From positions 62,001-126,000 of the forward strand of contig NZ_SZVO01000001.1 in assembly GCF_005280585.1 (NCBI RefSeq): a DNA stretch of 64,000 nt, read 5' to 3'. Position numbers and translations under genes: made by a program. The notes beneath the pieces are model-generated. The model worked only from the letters and a program-made list of their open reading frames with translations, was not told the origin of the DNA and made no database searches. This document shows positions 55,156 to 63,229 of this stretch, one piece after another; position 1 is the stretch's first letter; each line of letters opens with the position of its first letter. This stretch comes from Dyadobacter frigoris. GTDB lineage: Bacteria > Bacteroidota > Bacteroidia > Cytophagales > Spirosomataceae.

Positions 55156-56367
55156 ATGACAGATTCCTCTTCTCATGAAATGCCTCAGTTTAATGAAGAT
55201 TTTAGAAAGTCTCATTATCATCAGAATCTTCACAATTTCGAGGCGGAAGAGCTTTTGGACCGGGAACCCATTGATTTGGATACCCAAAATATCAACGAAT
55301 TTATAAGAAATAAAAGAATTTTGATCACCGGAGCGGCTGGATCAATCGGGAGAAATCTTGTAAAACAGATTATTTTATTTAAACCCAAAAGACTTATTTT
55401 GGTTGATAAGTGCGAATCTGCGATATATGAATTGGATGAGGAAATAAGGGAAATACAAGTATCAGGAATTGAAATTATTTCTATCATTGGCGACGTTTCG
55501 GATTATAGGCGAATGAAACCTCTATTTCAAAAAAATCAACCTCAAATCATTTTTCATGCAGCGGCTAATAAACATGTACCTCTTCTGGAAAAGAACGCTT
55601 ATGAGGCAATTAAAACGAATATTTTTGGAACAAAAGTGCTAGCCGATCTTGCTGTTGAATATTGGGTAGAAAAATTCATTTTAATATCAACGGATAAAGC
55701 GGTGAATCCCTCGAATGTGATGGGCGTGACAAAAAGATTTGCTGAAATAATTTTACAGAACCTTAACAAGACAAATGATACCACGCAATTTATAGTGACA
55801 AGATTTGGGAATGTTTTAGGGACAAAAGGATCCGTAGTTCCTGTCTTTAAAAAACAAATTGACAGAGGCGGACCTGTTGAGATCACGCATCCCGGAGTAA
55901 TGCGCTATTTTATTACGATGAATGAGGCTTGTCAGTTAGTTCTTGAAGCGGGAGCCAAAGGTCACGCAAATGAAATATTTATACTGGACATGGGAGAGCT
56001 GGTACCATTGAGAGCACTGGCCGAAAAAATGATTCGGTTATCCGGCCTTGAACCTCATGTTGATATCAAAATTATCTACATCGGTATGCGGGCTGGCGAA
56101 AAGCTTGTAGAAGAAAGATTAAGAAATGATGAAATGGATGCTCTAACGCATCATCCGAAATTAAAGATCGCCCGGTTATCAGCTGTGGATGGATTTGAAC
56201 TTGACGACGTTTTGACACAACTTGAAAAAGCGCTTGATTCCGGAGAGGATAATGAAATGATACTGATTCTGAAAGATGCAATCCCGGAATACGTCAGCCA
56301 TAATTCAGAATTTGAAAAGCTGGATATACTCCGGGCTGCGAAAGTTGAAAATACTATTACGGAATAA
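55156..56367 (+). CDS. CapD/WbpM-like soluble nucleotide-sugar dehydratase
   Basis: The 403-residue protein has a 50-residue N-terminal lead, then an extended SDR fold with the NAD loop GAAGSIG (59-65). The active-site segment STDKAVNPSNVMGVTKRFAE has the Met-x-x-x-Lys arrangement of WbpM/FlaA1/CapD proteins, where Tyr is replaced by Met. Relatives make UDP-4-keto-6-deoxy-GlcNAc-type sugars for capsule, O-antigen or flagellin glycans. The membrane-spanning half of full CapD proteins is absent. No glycan cluster surrounds it. It overlaps the 3' end of the convergent esterase gene by 11 bp. Confidence 0.88.
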   Translation: MTDSSSHEMPQFNEDFRKSHYHQNLHNFEAEELLDREPIDLDTQNINEFIRNKRILITGAAGSIGRNLVKQIILFKPKRLILVDKCESAIYELDEEIREIQVSGIEIISIIGDVSDYRRMKPLFQKNQPQIIFHAAANKHVPLLEKNAYEAIKTNIFGTKVLADLAVEYWVEKFILISTDKAVNPSNVMGVTKRFAEIILQNLNKTNDTTQFIVTRFGNVLGTKGSVVPVFKKQIDRGGPVEITHPGVMRYFITMNEACQLVLEAGAKGHANEIFILDMGELVPLRALAEKMIRLSGLEPHVDIKIIYIGMRAGEKLVEERLRNDEMDALTHHPKLKIARLSAVDGFELDDVLTQLEKALDSGEDNEMILILKDAIPEYVSHNSEFEKLDILRAAKVENTITE

Positions 56368-57259
56368 ACTGATTCGTTTTCATCCAGTTAATACAACGTG
56401 TAAACCACTCATCAAATGGAGGAGTTTTTAAATAGCCATGTTCGCCTTTGGAATAAATATGCAGATCAGAAGGACTTTTGAATTTATTCAAAGCTTCATA
56501 AAACATAATACTGTTTGAAACAGGGACTACCGTATCGTCTCCGGCATGCGTGATAAATGCCGGTGGCGTTGATTGATTAACCTGTAATTCATTGGAAAAA
56601 TATTTTATCTGATCTTCTGTCGGCGAAGGACCGATCAAATTACTTCGCGAGCCTTTATGACTTGGAGCTTCCAGAAAACTGATTACCGGATAAACCAAAA
56701 CCATAAAATTCGGTCGCACGCTTGTTTTTTCTTTATTTTCAATAAGTGATTTATCAAAATGAGTTCCGGCGGTTGCAGCTAAATGTCCACCTGCCGAAAA
56801 TCCCATAATCCCGATTTTACTGGTATCAACATTCCACTCTTTTGCTCTTTCCCGTACGGTTTTAATCGCTTGCTGTGCATCCTGCAAAGGTCCGATGGAT
56901 TTATCCTTCATTATTTTGTCACTCGGAAGCCGGTATTTTAGAACGAAAGCTGCAATACCAAGCCGGTTAAATGCCTGAGCCACTTCATAACCTTCACGGT
57001 CAATAACCAAAACACCATAACCGCCGCCCGGACAAATAATTACCGCAGCTCCGTTACTCTGGCCAATGGGAGGAAGAAAAACCGAAAGGGTTGGTTTCGA
57101 AACATTTCTGATTACACCTTTTGAATTCGTTTCTTCATTGTTTGCCTCCTTTGCATTTGGGATGGTACCCGGATACAAAGCAATTTCCTTTTGAGCAAAA
57201 CCGGAAAACGAAATTCCCGTCAGAATTAAAAATAAGAAGGAGCACAACGGTTTATTCAT
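56357..57259 (-). CDS. secreted alpha/beta hydrolase, carbohydrate-esterase-like
   Basis: The 300-residue protein has a signal peptide (about 22 residues) and an esterase fold. The oxyanion region is ICPGGGYGVLVIDREG, the nucleophile is in GFSAGGHLA, the Asp in HAGDDTVVP and the His in KGEHGYLKTP. It resembles acetylxylan or feruloyl esterases of the BD-FAE type that deacylate plant polysaccharides in the periplasm. It lies 30 bp downstream of the SDR gene on the same strand, so a joint role in sugar breakdown is possible. Confidence 0.87.
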   Translation of the reverse strand: MNKPLCSFLFLILTGISFSGFAQKEIALYPGTIPNAKEANNEETNSKGVIRNVSKPTLSVFLPPIGQSNGAAVIICPGGGYGVLVIDREGYEVAQAFNRLGIAAFVLKYRLPSDKIMKDKSIGPLQDAQQAIKTVRERAKEWNVDTSKIGIMGFSAGGHLAATAGTHFDKSLIENKEKTSVRPNFMVLVYPVISFLEAPSHKGSRSNLIGPSPTEDQIKYFSNELQVNQSTPPAFITHAGDDTVVPVSNSIMFYEALNKFKSPSDLHIYSKGEHGYLKTPPFDEWFTRCINWMKTNQFIP

Positions 57260-57289
57260 TTTTCGAATATAATATTCTGCTGAAAAGAT

Positions 57290-58075
57290 TTAGTCAGTAA
57301 TAGCGCGGTCCAAATGTACATAACCGCCATCCACATGGATAAGCTGACCCGTAGTATGGCTTGAACGTGGAGAAAGTAAAAATGCAGTCATGTTCGCAAT
57401 TTCTTCCGCAGTCGTCATTCTTTGTCCCAATGGAATTTTACTTTCAATTGAAGCCAGTTTTTCTTCCGGATTTGGTAAAGTCTGGATCCATTTTTCATAC
57501 AACGGCGTATAACATTCTGCTACGATAATCGCGTTGACACGAATTCCGTAAGGCAATAATTCAACCGCCCATTCGCGCGTTAAAGCACTGCGTCCGCCGT
57601 TTGCCGCAGCATAAGCCGAAGTTCCACCCTGACCGGTTTCTGCTGTTTTTGATCCGATATTCAAAATTGATCCTTTTGATTTTTTCAAAGCCGGCAAAGC
57701 GTGATGAACAATCAGATAATAATGGATTAAATTACTGTGAAGACTTTGGATGAATTTTTCATAACTGCCGTGTTCCAGTCCCACGCCATCGTTTACTCCT
57801 GCATTATTTACAACGCCTTCAATTCTGCCAAACGTATCTTCGATCAGTTTTACGGCTCTCTCACACTCTTCCGGTTTGGATAATTCTGCCGTAACCTGAA
57901 ATGCGCGGCCGCCTTCTTGTTCTATTTCTGCAACGGCAAGCAAGTTGTCCTCTTCATTTCTGCCAATGATGACAGGTATTGCGCCTTCCCATGCCAACAC
58001 GTTAGCAATTCCTTTTCCTATTCCTTTTGCGCCACCGGTTACAATTATTACTTTATCTCGAAGCTCTAAATCCAT
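57290..58075 (-). CDS. SDR-family oxidoreductase with a substituted catalytic Lys
   Basis: The 261-residue classical SDR has the NAD(P) loop VTGGAKGIGKGIA, the NNAG motif (90-93) and catalytic Ser142. In place of YxxxK it has Tyr155-Ala-Ala-Ala-Asn159 (SAYAAANGGRSALTREWA), so the general-base Lys is Asn; the codon is AAC and I checked it in the DNA. Relatives are annotated as L-fucose dehydrogenase-like or sugar/gluconate dehydrogenases. Activity might be lost, or another residue may substitute. It is probably in an operon with the secreted esterase. Confidence 0.85.
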   Translation of the reverse strand: MDLELRDKVIIVTGGAKGIGKGIANVLAWEGAIPVIIGRNEEDNLLAVAEIEQEGGRAFQVTAELSKPEECERAVKLIEDTFGRIEGVVNNAGVNDGVGLEHGSYEKFIQSLHSNLIHYYLIVHHALPALKKSKGSILNIGSKTAETGQGGTSAYAAANGGRSALTREWAVELLPYGIRVNAIIVAECYTPLYEKWIQTLPNPEEKLASIESKIPLGQRMTTAEEIANMTAFLLSPRSSHTTGQLIHVDGGYVHLDRAITD

Positions 58076-58537
58076 GTTTTACTGGTTCTAATGTTTTTCT
58101 AATTTTAATATAAATTACTTATTATTACATTTAAACTACGCGACACTGTTATAAATGGGTCACTCTTGCTTCTAAATATCAGCCCAATTTTTAGAATTTT
58201 TTTTTACTCAGTTAGTCACAAACAAATTAAGACAATTTGCAGTAAAATTTACCCACAAAACTTGAGATCAATTTAATAAGGATATGCTTCCGGGAACTAT
58301 TCTATCAAATTGCACCTTTCTATGTAAATTGTATTAATAACGATTAATTAATATAATATTTACAAGAAAATAAAATGATATTAATTGTCTTTTAGCTTCG
58401 GACAATCTAAAAAAAAGAACTAGTTTTGTGTAACATCGAAAAAGAACAGTTGTTTTTTTGATATATTATTAAGAGAAATAATTGAACTCTTTCGTTTTGA
58501 AAGAAATTGTGAATACATAATAACCCTTGATAATAGA
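58076..58537. other. 462-bp AT-rich divergent intergenic region
   Basis: This region separates the SDR and hydrolase promoters. TAGTTTTG at 58421-58428 is a good -7 box for the plus-strand hydrolase, with only a weak -33 (TTC at 58397). I see no small ORF, RNA fold or repeat that stands out. Confidence 0.45.
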
Positions 58538-59311
58538 ATGAAATATACGGTACATGCAGAGGGCAAGTTTCAATTTATCGACGAAGGAAAGGGCGAAACA
58601 TTATTGCTGTTGCATGGCCTGTTCGGTGCTTTGAGTAACTGGGATGGGATTATTGAATGTTTTTCAGATCGTTATCGTGTCATTATTCCCTTGCTGCCAA
58701 TTTATGAACTTCCTCCACGTGAGGCTGGCCTGGATGCGCTTTTAGATTTTCTGGAAGCATTTGTCGCGTTTAAAAACCTGACCAATGTAACTGTTCTTGG
58801 AAATTCTTTGGGCGGACATATTGGCTTGTTATATACTTTGAAAAACCAGGAAAACGTTACACGCCTGGTACTTACAGGCAGTTCCGGACTTTTTGAAAAT
58901 TCAATGGGCGGCTCTTTTCCAAAAAGAGGAAGCTATGATTATATACGTGAACGCGTTGCTTATACTTTTTACGATCCGGAAGTTGCTACAAAAGATTTGA
59001 TCGATGAAGTTTTTGAAACTACATCAAGTATTCCAAAATGTATGAGTATTGTTGGAATTGCCAAATCTGCACAGCGTCATAATCTGGCAAAAGATCTGCA
59101 TAAAATTAAAGTGCCGACCTTACTTGTCTGGGGCTTAAACGATACCATTACACCGCCGCATGTTGGTTATGAATTTAACCGTTTGATTGCAGGATCGGAA
59201 TTGCATTTTATAGATAAATGCTGTCATGCGCCGATGATGGAACATCCTGACAAATTTAACGTTATAGTAGAAAGCTTTTTAGAAAAACATGCATCAATTC
59301 CGGTGGAATAG
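58538..59311 (+). CDS. alpha/beta hydrolase
   Basis: The 257-residue cytoplasmic hydrolase has LLLLHGLFGALSNWDG (oxyanion loop), nucleophile Ser in LGNSLGGHIGL (near residue 90), Asp in WGLNDTITP and His in DKCCHAPMMEHPDKF. This matches the broad MhpC-like hydrolase/esterase group. No cofactor or substrate clue is present. It is a single-gene unit with its own promoter candidate and a clean terminator, upstream of the CBS/nadK genes. Confidence 0.87.
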   Translation: MKYTVHAEGKFQFIDEGKGETLLLLHGLFGALSNWDGIIECFSDRYRVIIPLLPIYELPPREAGLDALLDFLEAFVAFKNLTNVTVLGNSLGGHIGLLYTLKNQENVTRLVLTGSSGLFENSMGGSFPKRGSYDYIRERVAYTFYDPEVATKDLIDEVFETTSSIPKCMSIVGIAKSAQRHNLAKDLHKIKVPTLLVWGLNDTITPPHVGYEFNRLIAGSELHFIDKCCHAPMMEHPDKFNVIVESFLEKHASIPVE

Positions 59312-59320
59312 TCATTTTTT

Positions 59321-59346
59321 AAAGAGCCTTTAACGGCTCTTTTTTG
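59321..59346 (+). terminator. intrinsic terminator after the alpha/beta hydrolase
   Basis: AAAGAGCC, a TTTAAC loop and GGCTCTTT, followed by more T residues. Confidence 0.8.
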
Positions 59347-59425
59347 TTTTAAAGAATATTCTTTTACACGAAAGTTGACAGGTATTTGATTTTTTCATAG
59401 ATTCGATAAAAACACTCTTTCAGTT

Positions 59426-60097
59426 ATGCTAGCTGCAACGTTAATTAATCCCATGATACCGATACTGAAACTTACCGATACGGTAGGGACAGCATTGGAC
59501 TGGATGGATGAGTTTCGTACACGGCAGCTTGTCGTGGCCGATTCAGGTTTGTATAAAGGGATTGTGTCGGAAGATATTCTTTTTGACATATCGGATACAA
59601 CCCAGCCGCTTTCCAGAATAATCATTCAGCATGAAGATGTTTTTGCTGCTGAGGACAACCATCCTTATGAATTGTTAAGACTTGTTACCCAGTTTTCACT
59701 GGATATTATTCCGGTTGTTAATGAAAATAAAAATGTTACCGGGACAATTCTGGTTAGAGATCTGGTTGAACGTTTTGTCAGTGAACTTGGAATTCAGGAA
59801 AAAGGAGCTGTTTTGGTTTTGAAAATAGCGGAGAGAGATTATTCTTTATCTGAAATTAGCAGGCTGATTGAATCAAACGGAACCAAGGTTTTAAGCAGCT
59901 ACTATTCTTCCAGCGAATCACTGCATCCGGCAGATACATCACTGCTGACATTGAAATTAAACCGTACCAACATCAATCCGATCATTGCTACTTTGGAGCG
60001 TTTTGGATATGATATTGAAGAAGCACATGCCAACGATCCGATCGAAAGTGTTGATCAGGAACGGCTTGATATGTTACTTCGCTATTTAGCTACATAA
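59426..60097 (+). CDS. CBS-pair protein with ACT-like C-terminus
   Basis: The 223-residue protein has two CBS repeats in the first 125 residues (LVVADSGLYKGIVSEDIL and DIIPVVNENKNVTGTILVRDLV). A C-terminal half of about 95 residues looks like an ACT-type regulatory fold (VLVLKIAERDYSLSEISRLIESNG). CBS pairs usually bind adenine nucleotides. It lies 79 bp ahead of nadK on the same strand, so it may sense NAD(P)- or ATP-related ligands, but that is a guess. It resembles acetoin-utilisation AcuB-like proteins. Confidence 0.85.
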   Translation: MLAATLINPMIPILKLTDTVGTALDWMDEFRTRQLVVADSGLYKGIVSEDILFDISDTTQPLSRIIIQHEDVFAAEDNHPYELLRLVTQFSLDIIPVVNENKNVTGTILVRDLVERFVSELGIQEKGAVLVLKIAERDYSLSEISRLIESNGTKVLSSYYSSSESLHPADTSLLTLKLNRTNINPIIATLERFGYDIEEAHANDPIESVDQERLDMLLRYLAT

Positions 60098-60176
60098 TAT
60101 TCTGGGAATAGTACATTGCCAATCGGCATTTTGTCCCGTATCTTGCGGACTAAAAGGATCACATACTTTTTCTTTC

Positions 60177-61052
60177 ATGAAAATAGCAATTCACGGACGC
60201 AACTTTAATGAGTCTGCTCGCCCGTTTATAGAATCTATGTTCAGTGAGCTGGCACGTCGTAAAATTGACGTTCAGCTTTCCGAGCCGTTCAGGTCCTTTT
60301 TGGATAAGCAAGGCATCCAGCATTTTTCGCATTTGGTTTATGGAAACCCTGACGAATTATGTGACGCAAGACTTGTGGTGAGCATGGGCGGAGACGGTAC
60401 TTTACTGGAAACAATTTCTCATGTAGGCAAAAGACGAATTCCTGTTGTTGGTATTAATGTAGGGCGTCTGGGTTTTCTGGCGACGGTTTCTCCTGAACGG
60501 ATTTCGGATATGATTGAAGCGCTGGAAAATAATCAATATAAAATTGATGAAAGAACGCTCGTAAAAGTAGAATCCAATATCGATTTGTTTGAAGGAAGAA
60601 ATTTCGGATTAAATGATTTTACGATCACAAAAACGGATACGGCTTCCATGATTACTGTTCATACGTATCTCAATGATGAATTTTTGAATTCTTATTGGGC
60701 GGATGGGTTGATTATTTCTACACCAACGGGTTCAACAGGTTATTCATTAAGTTGTGGCGGCCCGGTTCTTGTTCCGCATTCCCAGAATTTTATTATCACG
60801 CCTGTAAGTCCGCATAATTTAAATGTGCGTCCTTTGGTCGTTGAAGATTCTTCGGTGATCAGGCTGGAAGTGAAAAGCCGCAGCAATAATTTTCTTGTTT
60901 CAATGGATTCGCGTTCAAGGGTTGTTGACGAGGTTACAGAGCTAACGGTTAGTAAAGCAGATTTTACCGCCCGACTTATAAAAATGCGTGACGACAGCTT
61001 TTTGGATACATTGCGCAGTAAATTATCGTGGGGACTTGATATGAGAAATTAA
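60177..61052 (+). CDS. nadK: NAD kinase
   Basis: The 291-residue enzyme has the ATP/metal motif GGDGT (71-75), GRLGFLAT, LNDFTITKTD and the conserved TPTGSTGYSLSCGGP near residue 180. It phosphorylates NAD to NADP and is normally essential. The CBS-domain gene precedes it and the dipeptide epimerase gene follows 34 bp later, all on one strand. A TTG-N20-TATCTTGC promoter-like pair lies at 60116-60146. Confidence 0.96.
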   Translation: MKIAIHGRNFNESARPFIESMFSELARRKIDVQLSEPFRSFLDKQGIQHFSHLVYGNPDELCDARLVVSMGGDGTLLETISHVGKRRIPVVGINVGRLGFLATVSPERISDMIEALENNQYKIDERTLVKVESNIDLFEGRNFGLNDFTITKTDTASMITVHTYLNDEFLNSYWADGLIISTPTGSTGYSLSCGGPVLVPHSQNFIITPVSPHNLNVRPLVVEDSSVIRLEVKSRSNNFLVSMDSRSRVVDEVTELTVSKADFTARLIKMRDDSFLDTLRSKLSWGLDMRN

Positions 61053-61086
61053 ATTCAGGTTTCTTGACTTCAATTAAAAGTAAAAT

Positions 61087-62097
61087 ATGCAGCTGATATT
61101 TCATTCCTTCGATCTTGAATTAAAACATACTTTCACCATCGCACACGATTCCCGCGATATGCAGCAGACATTAATTGTTGAGCTGAAAGACGGAAATTTT
61201 AGCGGTTTCGGCGAAGCCACCTCCAATCCTTATTACGGTGCTACGATTGAGAAAATGATAACTTCTCTTGAAAGTATCCGTTCAATCATTGAGGAGGACA
61301 AGCTGACTTCTCCTGAGGAATTGTGGGCAAAAGTAAATCCGTATCTGGCAGATAACTCTTTTGCGCAATGTGCTTTGGATGAAGCTGCCCATGATTTATT
61401 TGCCAAGAAAAAAGGACAGAAGTTATATGAAACCTGGGGTTTGTCCATCGATCGTAATCCGTTAACAAACTTTACTATTGGAATTGATACTGTTGAAAAA
61501 ATGGTATCAAAAATGCAGGAGCTTCCCTGGCCAATTTATAAAATTAAATTGGGCACGGACGATGATCTCAGGATTGTAAGAGAATTACGTGCACATACAA
61601 CGGCTGCTTTTCGTGTTGATGCCAACTGCGCATGGTCGGCAGAACAGACGATTAAATTTTCTGGTGAACTAAAAAAACTGGGTGTTGAATTTATTGAACA
61701 ACCCTTACCGGCTGATGATATTGAAGGAATGAAAAAAGTTTTTTCCGGTAGTGCATTACCTGTGATTGCCGACGAAAGCTGTATTCTGGAAAGTGATGTA
61801 TTAAAATGTTACGGGCTTTTTCACGGGGTGAACATCAAGCTTACCAAATGTGGCGGGTTGACTTCCGCCCGACGAATGATCAGGGAGGCCAAAGATCTGA
61901 ATATGACCACGATGGTAGGCTGTATGACAGAATCCAGTGTTGGAATTTCTGCTATTGGCCATTTGCTTCCGCTGCTTGATTATGTTGATATGGACGGTTC
62001 TCTACTAATCAAAAACGATCCGGCAACGGGCGTAACTTTTGATTTTGGAAAAGTAATTTATGCCTCCGAAAACGGGACTGGCGCGGTATTAAAATGA
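61087..62097 (+). CDS. dipeptide epimerase, enolase superfamily
   Basis: The 336-residue protein is a muconate-lactonising-enzyme subgroup enolase. It has the KxK pair (Lys152, Lys154 in YKIKLGT), metal ligands Asp178 (DANCAW), Glu near 204 (EQPL) and Asp near 229 (ADES), and Lys near 251 (NIKLTKCGG). This arrangement fits L-Ala-D/L-Glu-type epimerases that act on muropeptide-derived dipeptides. Its stop overlaps the next start (ATGA), so the PLP enzyme downstream probably belongs to the same pathway. Confidence 0.92.
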   Translation: MQLIFHSFDLELKHTFTIAHDSRDMQQTLIVELKDGNFSGFGEATSNPYYGATIEKMITSLESIRSIIEEDKLTSPEELWAKVNPYLADNSFAQCALDEAAHDLFAKKKGQKLYETWGLSIDRNPLTNFTIGIDTVEKMVSKMQELPWPIYKIKLGTDDDLRIVRELRAHTTAAFRVDANCAWSAEQTIKFSGELKKLGVEFIEQPLPADDIEGMKKVFSGSALPVIADESCILESDVLKCYGLFHGVNIKLTKCGGLTSARRMIREAKDLNMTTMVGCMTESSVGISAIGHLLPLLDYVDMDGSLLIKNDPATGVTFDFGKVIYASENGTGAVLK

Positions 62098-63197
62098 AAA
62101 TTTATCCCACCAGTCATCTTCCCGGCCGAAAGGTTTTACTGAATAACGGGAAAGAATATCTTTATTTCAGCGGAACGGATTATCTGGGAATGGGGCATCA
62201 CTATGAATTTCTGACTTATTTGAAAGAAGGAATTTCAATTTACGGTACTCATTTCGGTAGTTCAAGAAATAACAGTCTGAGGCTGGAAGTTTACGAAGAA
62301 GCAGAAACTGCACTGGCAAATTTTTCCGGCGCGCCTGCGGCACTAACAACGTCATCCGGCATGTGGGCTGGGCAGTTGCTTATGAAAGTATTGCCGAAGA
62401 TTATTACGACCGATTTACAAGATAAAAATTTCCACACCTCCAATATTCATTATCATTACGCGCCCAGGGTTCATCCTGCGTTATGGGGAGTGGAATATAT
62501 TTCTGCAAGTTCAGGTTGGGAAGATTGGGCAAAAGATACCATTTTAACAATTCAGGAAAGCAACGTGGACTGCGGTCACATCATTTGTTCAGATTCCGTA
62601 GGGTCTCCTTTTGTCGAAAGTTTTGATTTTTCGATTTTTAAAACACTCCCATTTTACAGAGAAATATATCTTATCGTCGACGATTCCCATGGATTGGGTG
62701 TTTTGGGTAAAAATGGGGGAGGGATATTTAGAGAATTATCTTCGATTCAACAAGTTAAATTAATCGTTTCTTCTTCCTTAAATAAAGCACTGGGAATTCC
62801 ATCCGGCGTGATTTTTGGAAACCATGATATAATAGATACGATCCGAAAAAGTCCTTTTTTTGCAGGTGCTTCCCCTGCGCCGCCAGCGTATATATATGCA
62901 TTAAACAAGTTGCTGGAATCAAATACTTATCCGGTTGCTCATCAGCAGCTGCTTGATAATATTAACTATATCGCCGGGAAACTGACTGAAACCAATCTTT
63001 TTGTAAGCACACCTGACTATCCTGTTTTTTGCAGTTCGAATAACAAACTTTTTGATTTTCTGGAAGAAAACGGAATTATGGCTTCCTGTTTTTCCTATCC
63101 ACAACCAACGGATCCGCCTGTCACAAGAATAGTGATCAGCGCGATACATCAAAAAGAAGACCTCGGTCAATTGGCCGAGGTCTGTATGAAATTTTAA
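62094..63197 (+). CDS. AONS/KBL-like PLP-dependent enzyme
   Basis: The 367-residue fold-type I enzyme resembles 8-amino-7-oxononanoate synthase and 2-amino-3-ketobutyrate CoA ligase: GSSRNNSLRLEVYEEAETALANF, VDDSHGLGVLGKNGGGI (cofactor Asp and His) and the Schiff-base Lys in SSSLNKALG near residue 231. It is somewhat shorter than BioF and has no bio genes around it. Coupling to a dipeptide epimerase suggests a decarboxylating condensation or a C-C cleavage on an amino acid released from peptides. The 3' end contains a terminator hairpin used by the opposite gene. Confidence 0.85.
   Translation: MKIYPTSHLPGRKVLLNNGKEYLYFSGTDYLGMGHHYEFLTYLKEGISIYGTHFGSSRNNSLRLEVYEEAETALANFSGAPAALTTSSGMWAGQLLMKVLPKIITTDLQDKNFHTSNIHYHYAPRVHPALWGVEYISASSGWEDWAKDTILTIQESNVDCGHIICSDSVGSPFVESFDFSIFKTLPFYREIYLIVDDSHGLGVLGKNGGGIFRELSSIQQVKLIVSSSLNKALGIPSGVIFGNHDIIDTIRKSPFFAGASPAPPAYIYALNKLLESNTYPVAHQQLLDNINYIAGKLTETNLFVSTPDYPVFCSSNNKLFDFLEENGIMASCFSYPQPTDPPVTRIVISAIHQKEDLGQLAEVCMKF
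63151..63183 (-). terminator. intrinsic terminator of tatC embedded in the opposite CDS
   Basis: On the minus strand AGACCTCGG, an 8-nt loop and CCGAGGTCT form a perfect 9-bp stem, followed by TCTTTTT. It lies inside the last codons of the AONS-like gene. Confidence 0.65.
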
Positions 63198-63229
63198 TAT
63201 TTCTTCTTTTTACTTAATGCTTCGGACTC

